From Candidatus Peregrinibacteria bacterium (GTDB lineage Bacteria; Patescibacteriota; Gracilibacteria; UM-FILTER-43-11): DNA of 34,688 nt. Positions 1-9,293 of the stretch are shown here, one piece after another. Location: contig JAFGCR010000014.1 in assembly GCA_016932495.1 (NCBI GenBank), forward strand, positions 1-34,688, in the 5' to 3' direction. A program made the position numbers and the translations under genes. Position 1 is the stretch's first letter. The number at the start of each line of letters is the position of its first letter. The notes under the pieces were generated by a model, which was not told the DNA's origin, made no database searches, and saw only the letters and a list, made by a program, of their open reading frames with translations.

Positions 1-645
1 AATCCCGATGACGTGATCCGGAAGTACGGGGCTGACACTCTGCGTTTGTATGAGATGTTTATGGGGCCGTTTGACGCGGTGAAGCCCTGGAGCACCAAAA
101 ACATCGAAGGCTGTTTCCGTTTTCTGCAAAAAGTCTGGCGGTTGGCGGAAGAGGGGAATGTTGTGGATGAAAAACCGGATGCAGATTTAAACCGCTTGAC
201 CCATAAAACCATTAAAAAGGTCGGGGATGATATTGAGACGTTCGGCTTCAATACCGCCATTTCGCAAATGATGATTTTAACCAATGAATTGTTTAAGCTG
301 AAAAAAATCCCCAGAGAAGCCCTTGAGAAACTGTCACTTATCCTTTCTCCCTTCGCGCCGCATCTGGGTGAGGAGTTATGGGAAAAACTGGGCCACAGTA
401 AGACGCTGGCTTATGAGCCATGGCCTGAATATGATCCTAAACTGGTTGTCGATGACACGTTTGAGCTGGTGTTTGCGGTCAACGGCAAAAAGCGCGGTTC
501 CAAAATGGTGCCGAAAACTATTTCCGAAGAAGGCGCCATTAAAGAAGCACTGGCAGACGGCGGTGTACAGCGGAATATTGAAGGAAAGGAAGTGATTAAA
601 AAGATCTATGTGCCGGGGAAGCTGGTGAATATTGTAGTTCGATAG
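1..645 (+). CDS. leuS: Leucyl-tRNA synthetase, C-terminal part (5' end outside the window)
   Basis: Frame is open from base 1 (NPDDVIRKYGADTLRLYEMFMGPFDAVKPWS...); typical LeuRS post-KMSKS and anticodon-binding region; stop TAG 643-645. Confidence 0.93.
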   Translation, partial: NPDDVIRKYGADTLRLYEMFMGPFDAVKPWSTKNIEGCFRFLQKVWRLAEEGNVVDEKPDADLNRLTHKTIKKVGDDIETFGFNTAISQMMILTNELFKLKKIPREALEKLSLILSPFAPHLGEELWEKLGHSKTLAYEPWPEYDPKLVVDDTFELVFAVNGKKRGSKMVPKTISEEGAIKEALADGGVQRNIEGKEVIKKIYVPGKLVNIVVR

Positions 646-864
646 TTCTGCCTATGGTGTGGAACTATTTCATGTGGGCCAACACTTTGTGTGTGGAACT
701 GTTTCGCGTGGATCTGACCTTCGCTCGTGTAAATTCAAAATAAGGGTTCAACCTATCACAATGTTAATTAAAAAGTCAATTTGAGGCGAATAGGTTCCAA
801 CATGAAGCGGTCCCACGGTTGTTAGACCAGTCTCACATTGAAATGGCTCCACAGCGAAGCGGAA
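646..864. repeat. Spacer repeat array A between convergent genes, possible bidirectional terminator
   Basis: Direct copies GTGTGGAACTATTTCATGTGG (657-677) and GTGTGGAACTGTTTCGCGTGG (691-711); inverted relatives at 797-816 and 833-852; CCACAGCGAAGCGG at 849-862. Confidence 0.75.
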
Positions 865-2046
865 TTATTCCTGCTGAATGATCGTAAAGTCAAACAGCGG
901 TACGGTGGTCTTTGGCGTGACCGTGGAGGTGATGGATTGTTTGAATCCACGGTAATATCCGTCGGATTTGATCTGAATGTAGGGGCGGGGGAGTGAGTCG
1001 GAACTGGAATTGACCGTGTATTCAAAATAGGGGAGTTCAATCCGTTCCTCCTGCGTAGGATTGTTGATATAGGGGGTGTGGATATGCTCCATCGGGGCGA
1101 TGATCAGGAATTCGAAAAGCAGTTTAGAGTGGGTATCGGCTGAGGCGCGGTCGATGAAAGCAGAAATCTTTTCTAAATCTCCATTTTCATTGATGCCGTA
1201 AGCCGAATCACTCAGAGTGAATTCAAAATCATTGGTTTCTCTGAAATCCTGCTCACACAATTCCGATTTTTCATTGCCGGCGCCCGAGTCGCTGAGGCAG
1301 CCCCGGATAGGGATCAGGCTTTTTTCCGCGCCGTCCGACATCTTCCATAAGATCACTGGGTCTTTTTCACTGTCTTCATTCACTTTGCCGTCGCAGTCTT
1401 TGTCTTCCGGGTTTTCCGGACAGTTCTCGATGGCTTGCTGTGTGACAGGTTCATCAGGATCTTCATTGATGGTATTCAGGCTTCCGTCATAATCTCTGTC
1501 ATTGTCGATTTTCAGCTTTCCCGTTGAACCGGGTATGATACCCTCCGGTATTTTAAAAGTGATGCTGAAGGTATCGTTGATGGTGGCGATATCGGTAGCA
1601 GCAAAAGGACCGGAGTTGATGCCATTGGTATTTGTGCCGGTGTAATTAGTATCGTTATAAAGATAGATCATCAGTTTCTGGTTCGCATACATCCGGCCCG
1701 ACCATTCAGTTGCCCCGCTGATGCTTTCCACTTCCCATTCATTGCACCAGTCGGCAGTACCCGTACTGCATGGTTCTGAATTGATAAAATTCGTGTTGCG
1801 TACTGCGCCGTCGTCCAGCGGAGGGGTTTCATAGCCCGCGAAATGGGGTGTTATTTCATACAGCGCGTCCTCTAAGCCGGCTTCGGCTGCCAGATAAGCC
1901 CGGTTGCTTGCTTCAATGCGCGTGGAGGCCTGAAGTCCCCGTATGATCAGCTGGCTCACGGCGGCGGACGAGACCATCAGCAGGGTAACGAGCCCGATGA
2001 CGAGCGGCATGGAGACGCCTTTGGTGTGCTTTTTTTCGGTGGGCAT
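865..2046 (-). CDS. PilX-like minor pseudopilin / pilus assembly protein with Asp-rich calcium-binding-like segment
   Basis: N-terminal GVSMPLVIGLVTLLMVSSAAVSQLIIRGLQASTRIEASNRAYLAAEAGLEDALYEI is typical of PilX-type proteins; DNDRDYDGSLN and DKDCDGKVNEDSEKD segments; last gene of a pseudopilin operon. Confidence 0.7.
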   Translation of the reverse strand: MPTEKKHTKGVSMPLVIGLVTLLMVSSAAVSQLIIRGLQASTRIEASNRAYLAAEAGLEDALYEITPHFAGYETPPLDDGAVRNTNFINSEPCSTGTADWCNEWEVESISGATEWSGRMYANQKLMIYLYNDTNYTGTNTNGINSGPFAATDIATINDTFSITFKIPEGIIPGSTGKLKIDNDRDYDGSLNTINEDPDEPVTQQAIENCPENPEDKDCDGKVNEDSEKDPVILWKMSDGAEKSLIPIRGCLSDSGAGNEKSELCEQDFRETNDFEFTLSDSAYGINENGDLEKISAFIDRASADTHSKLLFEFLIIAPMEHIHTPYINNPTQEERIELPYFEYTVNSSSDSLPRPYIQIKSDGYYRGFKQSITSTVTPKTTVPLFDFTIIQQE

Positions 2047-2054
2047 TAAAACAA

Positions 2055-5000
2055 TTAAGGGCAGGTAAAAGAAACGCGGATTTCAGACAGCCAGGGACTG
2101 AAAGTGCCGGCTGAGTCGGACAATTTTGCTTTCCAGACCAGATTATTATCATTGGGGCCGAAATTTACATTGACTCCGATATCAGCCGTTGAAAGCCAGT
2201 TATTGCCGGAGCAGTCCATAGGGCCGCACCAGGTCAGGCCGCCATCATTGGAAAGCTGCCATTTGATTTCGGTCATTCCGCCGGAGTCCGCGAACTTATC
2301 ATCAAACACAGCGTTCTGAATACGGGCATTAAGTACACGGGGGCAGCTGGCGGGATTGAAAGGCAGGGATTCGCTGATGATCTCGCCTTCAATGGGCGCT
2401 CCGCTCGCGTTCAGTGTATACGTTCCGTCCGCGTAAGTGATGGTGTCGTCGTAAGACTGGATATAATTCTGAGAAGATAACTGGTCAAAGAAACTGCGCT
2501 GGTTCCAGTCGAGACAGTAATGGTCATTGATTCCCACCAGTCCGTTGCAGTTTTCATCACTGTTTGAGCCGTCACCTGCCAGGCTGAGCGTGTCATTGCA
2601 CACTTCGAGATTTGTGTTAAAGGGAAAGCCTGTCACGTTACAGCACTCGGGTTCGAACGTCTCATCCGCCAGGGCGGCGAGGGGGTCGGCTTTCGTGTCG
2701 ATATGGTCAAAGCGCTCATGGCCCGTGACCGCGCTGACCCGGCAGTTGTTGTTCAGGCCGTCTATGCATTTGTCATGGGTGTTTTCCAGGATATTCGGAT
2801 GGATATTGATGTTCGTGTCATCACAGTCATAAGTAGGGCGTTCTTCCAGTGCCATTAGAGTTGCATTGCATTCCGGCGGATTGCCTTTATAAAGGTTGGC
2901 GTCCTGAATGCCGAATCCATCCGCGTCCGTATCCATACAGCAGGCTCGATCGCTGTGATCCCAGCCATCATCTCCGATCGCCACGGCATAACGGGCGTTC
3001 ACAAAACTGCAGTTGTTGTCGATGGGCTCACCGACAAGCGGGGAGCCGACACCATAAGTCGCGTCATCGCATAACTCTGGGTTGTCGTCATCCGTCCCTA
3101 CGTCAAAAAGGCCGTTTCCATCATTATCAATAAAAGGCCTGATGCTTGCGTCATCATCATTGCAGTCGATGATGCCATAGGGGCCGTAGGAATCCGCTTT
3201 TTTATCTTCGGTCTCACAGGTCATCACGCCGATTGGACCCATAAAGCTGTCATTGTCATTATCCGGGCAGCAGTCTTCATCGCTATTAATTCCCTGATTG
3301 CCGTCAAAAAGAATGTCACAGTCATTATCGACCCCGTCGTTACAAATCGTTTCCCCGCCTTCTTCATAGGGTTTGATATTCTGACACAGGCCGCCGGTAT
3401 CCGTGCATATCTCATCCAGCTCCGTATCGATATCAAACGGGGCTTCAAAGTCTGTGTAATGACCGAGGAAGTCATACCATACGTAGTCATCGGGGTCCGG
3501 CGGGTTCTGGTCCAGCACGCTGATACCCGCGAGTGCCTGATCGTGTAGGGTGTTGCTGCAAATGGTCGCTGTGCAATCCGGATCGAATTCATCAGCGCCC
3601 CCTGAGTCGTCCAGCGGGTCATAGTCACAGTCATTGTCCAGCCCGTCAACGCACAGCACGCCCACTTCATCCCCCTCATTGACCAGCCGGTGATGAATGG
3701 GGTCGTCCGGAGCAGTCGCGCGGTCGCACAGCCCGCCGATATCGATACAGATCTCATGCAGTTCATCGGATTCCGGTTTGCCGAACAGGTAGTTCGGGTT
3801 GTCGTAAAAACGGGGCCCCAGTATCACATCGGTCGGATCTTTAACACCGTTAGTGCACATGATATCGATGCAGTTCTGGTCGTATTCATCCGCTCCCTGG
3901 CGGAGCGCGATGTTCCATTCAGCCACGGAGCTGTTTTCGTCCAGGCCCTCATAGGCCATGTAGTCTTCCAGGCCTGCGGTCACAATATCCTCCCAGGTAA
4001 GTTCAAAGTCGTAATTGCAGTCATTGTCATAACCGTCCGAGCAATTGGTCTCACTGAGGGCCAGCGGGCGGAAGTAACACGCACCGCCCACATCGATACA
4101 GGCTTCTCCCGGATCCAGATAGCCGTTGTTGCACAAGTGTACCAGGCAGTTCGGGTCCTCTTCATCGGTCAGTCCGTCCCCGTCGTTGTCCACATCGTCG
4201 TGACAGCGCCGGTTTTTGCATTCGTCATCCCCGTCGCAGGAATTCATCTCGTTTTTTCCGCCCTCGTAATAGGTCCGGCCCCCTTCCGTATCAAAAGGCG
4301 GTTCGTGGTCGAGACCGTCCGGTTCCGGCGGGTCGATCGGGACGAACAGTTCTCCTTCCATCCGGACCGGGGTGATGAGACCGCTGACGATATTATCAAA
4401 TGCCTGTTCCTCATAAATAATGTCGCTGCATCCGGGCCATACCCCCTGTGAACAGGTCTGCTGCGCGCCTGCCACAATGCCCTGGTTTTTGGGGCAGGGT
4501 CTCATGTCGCCGTCGATGCATTCCTGCAAATTGCATTCCGTGATGATCTCGGTCTGGGTGCGGGAGGAGACTGTGGATTCAAGGACAATGTCCGGCGTGC
4601 TTCCCCGGATCTGACTGGCAATACGCGGGCTGGCGCGGATGATCATTTTAATCGTTACATGAGGCTGGATCTGGACGTCAGCATCCGCGTAAGCTTTCCG
4701 CGGGTCGTCGCTGGGAGTGATGAAAAATTTCAGGTCCACCACATCCAGCGAGGCAGGAGTGATATCCATGTAACTGCTGTTTTCCAGGTCATCCGGGTCA
4801 TCGCGAATGATCTCGGTATAACCGAAGATACAACTCGGCGGAAGATCGCCGGGGGTTATCCGATCACATTCAAAGCCTTCGTCACAGACCCAGGTATCCA
4901 CCAGGCCGTCTTTTTCTCCCTGATCCCTTCCGCATCTTAAGCTGTTTTCTCCGTCTGACAGGTGATCGATTCCATAGTCTTTCCCTACTAGTTTTAAAAG

Positions 5001-5624
5001 GGCTATTTTACCAATCGTGTTTCCCAGTTCATCCGTGGTTTCGATGCGTCTTAGGTACGTCCGGTGGGTCCCGGTCGGGTCGATCAGGTAAAGTTTTTCC
5101 TGGATCGGGCTTTCCAGGGGGGCTGGCGTATCCTCATTACGAATGCCCGTGCTTTCATCGTCATAGGTGCCGTATTTTCCGTCCGGTCCCGCGGAATAAA
5201 ACTGCCGGCTGTACTGGCAGTAGTTCTGGCCGTACGTCTCGTTAATACCGGTGCCGAAAAAGTTCGCGGCCTGATTATAGTATTCTTCGTAATCCACACT
5301 GCCGTTTCGGACCTCTTTCACAATCCGTTCCATGACAAAGCGGGCTTCTTCATAAACGATGTTGGCCGCTTTGATATTGCGGTAGGAGTTGAAGAAATTG
5401 GTGTAGATCCCGGTGGCCGTGGCGATCAAAACACCCAGAATGAATGTGGAGACAAGAAGCTCGGCAATGGTGAAGCCCTTCTGATTGAGACCTATTGAAG
5501 ACCCATCGAGGACCCGATGGATTGAAAATCCGATCCTCAGTCTATTGGGTCTTCGATTGGGCCCTCTATTGGAATATGCCTCTGTTATATCATTGTATTG
5601 TTGTATCGTCGTGTCGTTAAGCAA
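2055..5624 (-). CDS. Large PilW-like pseudopilin with MopE-like Cys/Asp-rich repeats
   Basis: Type IV prepilin motif KGFTIAELLVSTFILGVLIATATGIY; repeated CxDGxDNDCD motifs (CSDGYDNDCN, CVDGLDNDCD, CNDGVDNDCD, CIDGLNNNCR). Listed start is TTG at 5622-5624; true start uncertain. Confidence 0.82.
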   Translation of the reverse strand: MLNDTTIQQYNDITEAYSNRGPNRRPNRLRIGFSIHRVLDGSSIGLNQKGFTIAELLVSTFILGVLIATATGIYTNFFNSYRNIKAANIVYEEARFVMERIVKEVRNGSVDYEEYYNQAANFFGTGINETYGQNYCQYSRQFYSAGPDGKYGTYDDESTGIRNEDTPAPLESPIQEKLYLIDPTGTHRTYLRRIETTDELGNTIGKIALLKLVGKDYGIDHLSDGENSLRCGRDQGEKDGLVDTWVCDEGFECDRITPGDLPPSCIFGYTEIIRDDPDDLENSSYMDITPASLDVVDLKFFITPSDDPRKAYADADVQIQPHVTIKMIIRASPRIASQIRGSTPDIVLESTVSSRTQTEIITECNLQECIDGDMRPCPKNQGIVAGAQQTCSQGVWPGCSDIIYEEQAFDNIVSGLITPVRMEGELFVPIDPPEPDGLDHEPPFDTEGGRTYYEGGKNEMNSCDGDDECKNRRCHDDVDNDGDGLTDEEDPNCLVHLCNNGYLDPGEACIDVGGACYFRPLALSETNCSDGYDNDCNYDFELTWEDIVTAGLEDYMAYEGLDENSSVAEWNIALRQGADEYDQNCIDIMCTNGVKDPTDVILGPRFYDNPNYLFGKPESDELHEICIDIGGLCDRATAPDDPIHHRLVNEGDEVGVLCVDGLDNDCDYDPLDDSGGADEFDPDCTATICSNTLHDQALAGISVLDQNPPDPDDYVWYDFLGHYTDFEAPFDIDTELDEICTDTGGLCQNIKPYEEGGETICNDGVDNDCDILFDGNQGINSDEDCCPDNDNDSFMGPIGVMTCETEDKKADSYGPYGIIDCNDDDASIRPFIDNDGNGLFDVGTDDDNPELCDDATYGVGSPLVGEPIDNNCSFVNARYAVAIGDDGWDHSDRACCMDTDADGFGIQDANLYKGNPPECNATLMALEERPTYDCDDTNINIHPNILENTHDKCIDGLNNNCRVSAVTGHERFDHIDTKADPLAALADETFEPECCNVTGFPFNTNLEVCNDTLSLAGDGSNSDENCNGLVGINDHYCLDWNQRSFFDQLSSQNYIQSYDDTITYADGTYTLNASGAPIEGEIISESLPFNPASCPRVLNARIQNAVFDDKFADSGGMTEIKWQLSNDGGLTWCGPMDCSGNNWLSTADIGVNVNFGPNDNNLVWKAKLSDSAGTFSPWLSEIRVSFTCP

Positions 5625-5627
5625 TAT
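5490..5627. repeat. Spacer repeat array B overlapping the 5' end of the large pseudopilin ORF
   Basis: Minus strand has roughly 12-nt units TCCAATAGAGGG/CCCAATCGAAGA/CCCAATAGACTG; plus strand has ATTGAAGACCC/ATCGAGGACCC; the two sets are inverted relatives. Confidence 0.65.
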
Positions 5628-6467
5628 TTAGCCGTTTAATTGTTCACGGCCAAGATAATCGGTGATATGGGTGGATAGTTCCACGGTATGTTCCATCCGG
5701 CTGTCGCGCCAGGTTACGGTAACCGTGATGCGCATGCGGTTCAGGCTGCCGGGGCCGGCCGCATTAAATTCCCCAGGGGTGCTGATGAGTCCGCCTCCGT
5801 TGGTCAGGTACTGGATTTTAACGGTCCGACGGAAGATAGTTTTGTCCGCTTCGGTTCCCAATCCGTCATCTGAAGGGATGTAAACATGGTTATAGGTGTC
5901 GGTATCGTTTACATAATCATGGTCCAGGTCTGTGTCAGTTAGGGGATCGATATCCACCAAAAACAGGGTGGCAAAGTCGATCCACTGGGTCCCGTCCCAC
6001 ACATAACTTTTGTTTTCATCAGTTTTACGGAAGGTATCGCCTTTAGCAGGGGATTCAGGGAAATTCACACCGCTGCTATCCATATTTAAAATATTGCCCA
6101 GCCGCCAGCGTTCTGTATCCTGTTTATAAATAATATATTCTCCGGGCAGGATCAGTTCGTCTACCGCGCCCGTGCAAGGAGCGTTCGGGTCAAATTTTGG
6201 CGCGAAGTTCCAGCACTGCCGGCGGTTGGTCGCAAATCTGAGCCAGTTCGTGTCCCGGATATTCCGCACGGCTTCGATGCCTTCCCGGGCGATATTGACG
6301 GCCACGACCCGGTTTTTGGCGATGTGGACATTTCCCAGTGAAGAGCCGATGATGGCGCTGGAAAACATGACCCCAAAAGACAGGATCGTCATCGCGATGA
6401 TGGCTTCCAGAATACTTTCTCCCCCCCTGTTTTTTAAAGAAAGTCTCATAAATTTTAATCGTTGCAT
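5628..6467 (-). CDS. PilV-like minor pseudopilin
   Basis: Prepilin-like N-terminus NRGGESILEAIIAMTILSFGVMFSSAIIGSSL (Glu at +5 after Gly); between other pseudopilin genes. Alternative start at 6449 (MRLSLKNRGG). Confidence 0.78.
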   Translation of the reverse strand: MQRLKFMRLSLKNRGGESILEAIIAMTILSFGVMFSSAIIGSSLGNVHIAKNRVVAVNIAREGIEAVRNIRDTNWLRFATNRRQCWNFAPKFDPNAPCTGAVDELILPGEYIIYKQDTERWRLGNILNMDSSGVNFPESPAKGDTFRKTDENKSYVWDGTQWIDFATLFLVDIDPLTDTDLDHDYVNDTDTYNHVYIPSDDGLGTEADKTIFRRTVKIQYLTNGGGLISTPGEFNAAGPGSLNRMRITVTVTWRDSRMEHTVELSTHITDYLGREQLNG

Positions 6468-7174
6468 TCATCGGCGCTGTATTCAAGGGCCGGAAAAGTT
6501 TTGATACGGTTGATGCGGATGAACTGGCATTTTTTTGCTGAATCCTCCGGGGCGGCCGGGTTGAAAAATTTCATCCCCAGCTCTTCCATGGAATCCATGG
6601 CTCCGCTATTGTCTCCAATAAAGGTATCGGCTAAGGGGGGAGTGTAGATCACCACGGCTTCCGTGGCAGTCGGTTCTTCCGGTTCGTCGGTGTCCCATTT
6701 CCATTCCCCGTCAAAATAAAAGGAGTGGAAATGAAGCAGGTTGCCGGGAATTTCAAAGGTCCTGATGACCCTGTCATTCCCATCGAACCGTTTGGCGTCG
6801 CTGTCATTGTCATCGTTCTGATACCCCTCATGATCCGGGCCGGCTCCCAGGTTGGCGAATAAAGTAAAGGTAGACATGGTGTCCGGATCGGGTTCCAGTT
6901 TTATGTAAACCCCGTATCCGTCTGCGGGGATCAGATTCTGCCCCAGCGTGTCCACATAAATTCCTTGGCTCGTATTGGCAAAATTGCGCGCGTCGGTCAG
7001 CATGCCTGTCATCTGGATAAAAGCTTCATTAAAATCAAAGCGGTCGCGTTCCTCAAAATAGATCCGTCCGCCGATGGTCATCAGGATGCCGGCAATGATC
7101 GTTACAATGAACATTTCCGCAATCGTGAAACCATTGCTTCGCAAAATTTTCAATTTTAAATTTTTAATTTTCAT
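6455..7174 (-). CDS. FimT/GspH-like pseudopilin
   Basis: SNGFTIAEMFIVTIIAGILMTIGGRIYFEERDRFDFNEAFIQMTGMLTDARNFA: prepilin cleavage motif followed by a GspH/FimT-like segment. Confidence 0.8.
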   Translation of the reverse strand: MKIKNLKLKILRSNGFTIAEMFIVTIIAGILMTIGGRIYFEERDRFDFNEAFIQMTGMLTDARNFANTSQGIYVDTLGQNLIPADGYGVYIKLEPDPDTMSTFTLFANLGAGPDHEGYQNDDNDSDAKRFDGNDRVIRTFEIPGNLLHFHSFYFDGEWKWDTDEPEEPTATEAVVIYTPPLADTFIGDNSGAMDSMEELGMKFFNPAAPEDSAKKCQFIRINRIKTFPALEYSADECND

Positions 7175-8496
7175 TTCGATAAAAGTTTTTTAGTTATTTT
7201 TTTCCCTTCCTCCACGCCGGGCTGACTGAACGCGTTCACTTTGTACATAAGCCCCAGAAGCGCGATCTGTATTTCAAAAAGCATGAAGAGCATGCCGAGG
7301 CTTTCCGCATCGATGGTCGGGATCTCAATGGTCACGTTTGGCCGCTTGTTTTTTGTTAGCGATTCCGACGTCCCCTGAAGCGCCGCGTCGATGATCTGAT
7401 TTAATTTTTTATGGTTCAGGAAATCCAGTTCTTTGGGCAGATGGCTGCCGAGCTTAATTTCGTTTTTATGTTTTAAGACGCGGAAGAATATGAACCATTT
7501 ATTAGCAGGCCCCTCGCAATACAGTTGGAGCTGGGAATGCTGGTCCGTGGTCCCCAAAGCGGTGATGGGGGTGGGGCCGACGGTGCTTTTTTTGCCGATA
7601 CTTTCCGCGAGCAGCTGCCGGTACCAGTCGCCCATCCGGAACAGCCGGCTGGAATAAGGCATTAAAACGGTCATCCCTTTCTCTTTCTTTTTATCCAGCA
7701 GGTATTGCAGGCAGGCCAGGATAAGCGCGGGGTTTTCTTCAGGATGTATTTTTTTGATAAGGTCCCTCATCTTTTTCGCCCCCTTCAAAAGCGCGCTGGT
7801 ATCCACTTTCATCAGGACCGCCGGGAGCAGGCCGACCGCGGAGAGCACGCTGAACCGCCCTCCGATTTTCGGCGGCACATCGAACAGATCAAATCCTTCT
7901 TTTTTCGCCAGGGTCCTCAGGGGATTCTTTTGAGGGCCGGTGATAAACACGAAATGTTTTTTCAGGTTTTTTACTTTTTTTTCTTCCAGTTTTTCACGGA
8001 ATATACTGTAAAGCGCAAGAGGTTCCGTCGTGCCGCCTGATTTAGAGATGACTATAAAAAGACTTTTTACCGGATCGGCCACTGACAGCAATTCCGCTAT
8101 GGGGTCGGGGTCGATGTTATCGATGATGAAAAATCGCGGTCTGTTTTTTAGGTTTTGGCAATGTCCGGTTAAGGCTTTTCTGACCGCAATAGCTCCCAGT
8201 GCGGAACCCCCGATGCCGAGCAGTATGATGTTTTCCCATCGGTTTTTTTCCTGTCCTTTTGCCCATGCTTTGATTTTGCGAAGTGTTGCCTGATCATCCG
8301 GGAGGTCCAGGAACGCATATTCCTCTTTATTTTTTGAACGAAAAATGGTTTTCAGGGACGGCTGATTTTTTTTAAGCTCTCCTAAAAAAGAACGCTTGCT
8401 TATGCCGTTCGCCAGCCCGATTTTGTCGCTTAAAGCGTTTTGGTAATCAACGTAGAGCATATTTTGTTTTGGTGGAATATTTTTTACCATCATCAA
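7171..8496 (-). CDS. pgi: Glucose-6-phosphate isomerase
   Basis: IILLGIGGSALGAIAVRKAL, FIVISKSGGTTEPLALYS, MPYSSRLFRMGDWYRQLLAESIGK and QLQLYCEGP motifs. Confidence 0.9.
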   Translation of the reverse strand: MMMVKNIPPKQNMLYVDYQNALSDKIGLANGISKRSFLGELKKNQPSLKTIFRSKNKEEYAFLDLPDDQATLRKIKAWAKGQEKNRWENIILLGIGGSALGAIAVRKALTGHCQNLKNRPRFFIIDNIDPDPIAELLSVADPVKSLFIVISKSGGTTEPLALYSIFREKLEEKKVKNLKKHFVFITGPQKNPLRTLAKKEGFDLFDVPPKIGGRFSVLSAVGLLPAVLMKVDTSALLKGAKKMRDLIKKIHPEENPALILACLQYLLDKKKEKGMTVLMPYSSRLFRMGDWYRQLLAESIGKKSTVGPTPITALGTTDQHSQLQLYCEGPANKWFIFFRVLKHKNEIKLGSHLPKELDFLNHKKLNQIIDAALQGTSESLTKNKRPNVTIEIPTIDAESLGMLFMLFEIQIALLGLMYKVNAFSQPGVEEGKKITKKLLSK

Positions 8497-8550
8497 TTAT
8501 ACCTTAATTTATGGGTGAAACTAAGGGATTTTTTTGATAATTTCCCGCTG

Positions 8551-9117
8551 TCAGTTTTGTTTTAAGAAATGCCTGATCACTTCTTCGGTTTCCGTGATGT
8601 CTGCCGGAAGGGCAGAAAGCGCTTTGATCACCTGGAATTTTTCGTACCCCAGACTGACCAGCGCGTCGGCTGCTTCTTCATTGTAAGCCATGGAAATGGT
8701 CTTCCCCCCGCCCGTTGCGACAGGAATGACTTTGTTTTTCAGTTCCAGTATCAATCGTTCGGCTGTTTTTTTGCCCAGCCCTTTGATCTTGGTCAGGAGC
8801 CCGCTATCCCCGTTCAGGATGGCCTGCTGGGTGATATGTATCGGAGTCGATAGGATATCGAGCGCCATTTTGGGTCCTATTCCTGACACGCTGATCAATT
8901 GTTCAAAAAATTTCAGCTCTTCTTTTCCGGGAAAGCCATACAGCGAAATGTCATCTTCCCGTACAGCGGTGTGGATATAGAGCTGGATCTTCTGGTCTGT
9001 TTTGGCGTTGGCGATGCATTCGGTCGTCGCGAAGACTTTATAGCCAACGGATTGGGTCAGCACAAGAAGTATTTTTTCGTTTTTATCGATGATGAGGCCG
9101 TTCAGGTAGCCGATCAT
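8551..9117 (-). CDS. ruvA: Holliday junction helicase subunit RuvA
   Basis: MIGYLNGLIIDKNEKILLVLTQSVGYKVF...LYGFPGKEELKFFEQLISVSGIGPKMALDILS...IKGLGKKTAERLILELKNK. The track start at 9234 extends into a spacer; the preferred start is 9117. Confidence 0.9.
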   Translation of the reverse strand: MIGYLNGLIIDKNEKILLVLTQSVGYKVFATTECIANAKTDQKIQLYIHTAVREDDISLYGFPGKEELKFFEQLISVSGIGPKMALDILSTPIHITQQAILNGDSGLLTKIKGLGKKTAERLILELKNKVIPVATGGGKTISMAYNEEAADALVSLGYEKFQVIKALSALPADITETEEVIRHFLKQN

Positions 9118-9185
9118 GGGGGAGTGGTTAGGGGATTTTATTGTAACGTTTTTTCTAGTAGAAGGGAAGAATGTAAGTTCCCGTA

Positions 9186-9221
9186 CTCTGAAAGTGAGGA
9201 TAGCTATCCTCACTTTCAGAG
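9186..9221. repeat. Perfect 36-bp palindrome
   Basis: CTCTGAAAGTGAGGATAG|CTATCCTCACTTTCAGAG: 18-bp arms, no loop, no mismatch; located between divergent ruvA and the M23 peptidase gene. Confidence 0.95.
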
Positions 9222-9262
9222 GTGAATCATTCATCTTTTCCCTTCCAATTTCTCTCTGAAAA

Positions 9263-9271
9263 TGATATAAT
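9263..9271 (+). promoter_or_regulatory. Extended -10 promoter for the M23 peptidase gene
   Basis: TGATATAAT (TGn-TATAAT) 22 nt upstream of ATG 9294; the -35 is weak (TTCCAA at 9243-9248, 17-nt spacing). Confidence 0.5.
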
Positions 9272-9293
9272 ATAGTGATAGTTTTGAACCCTT

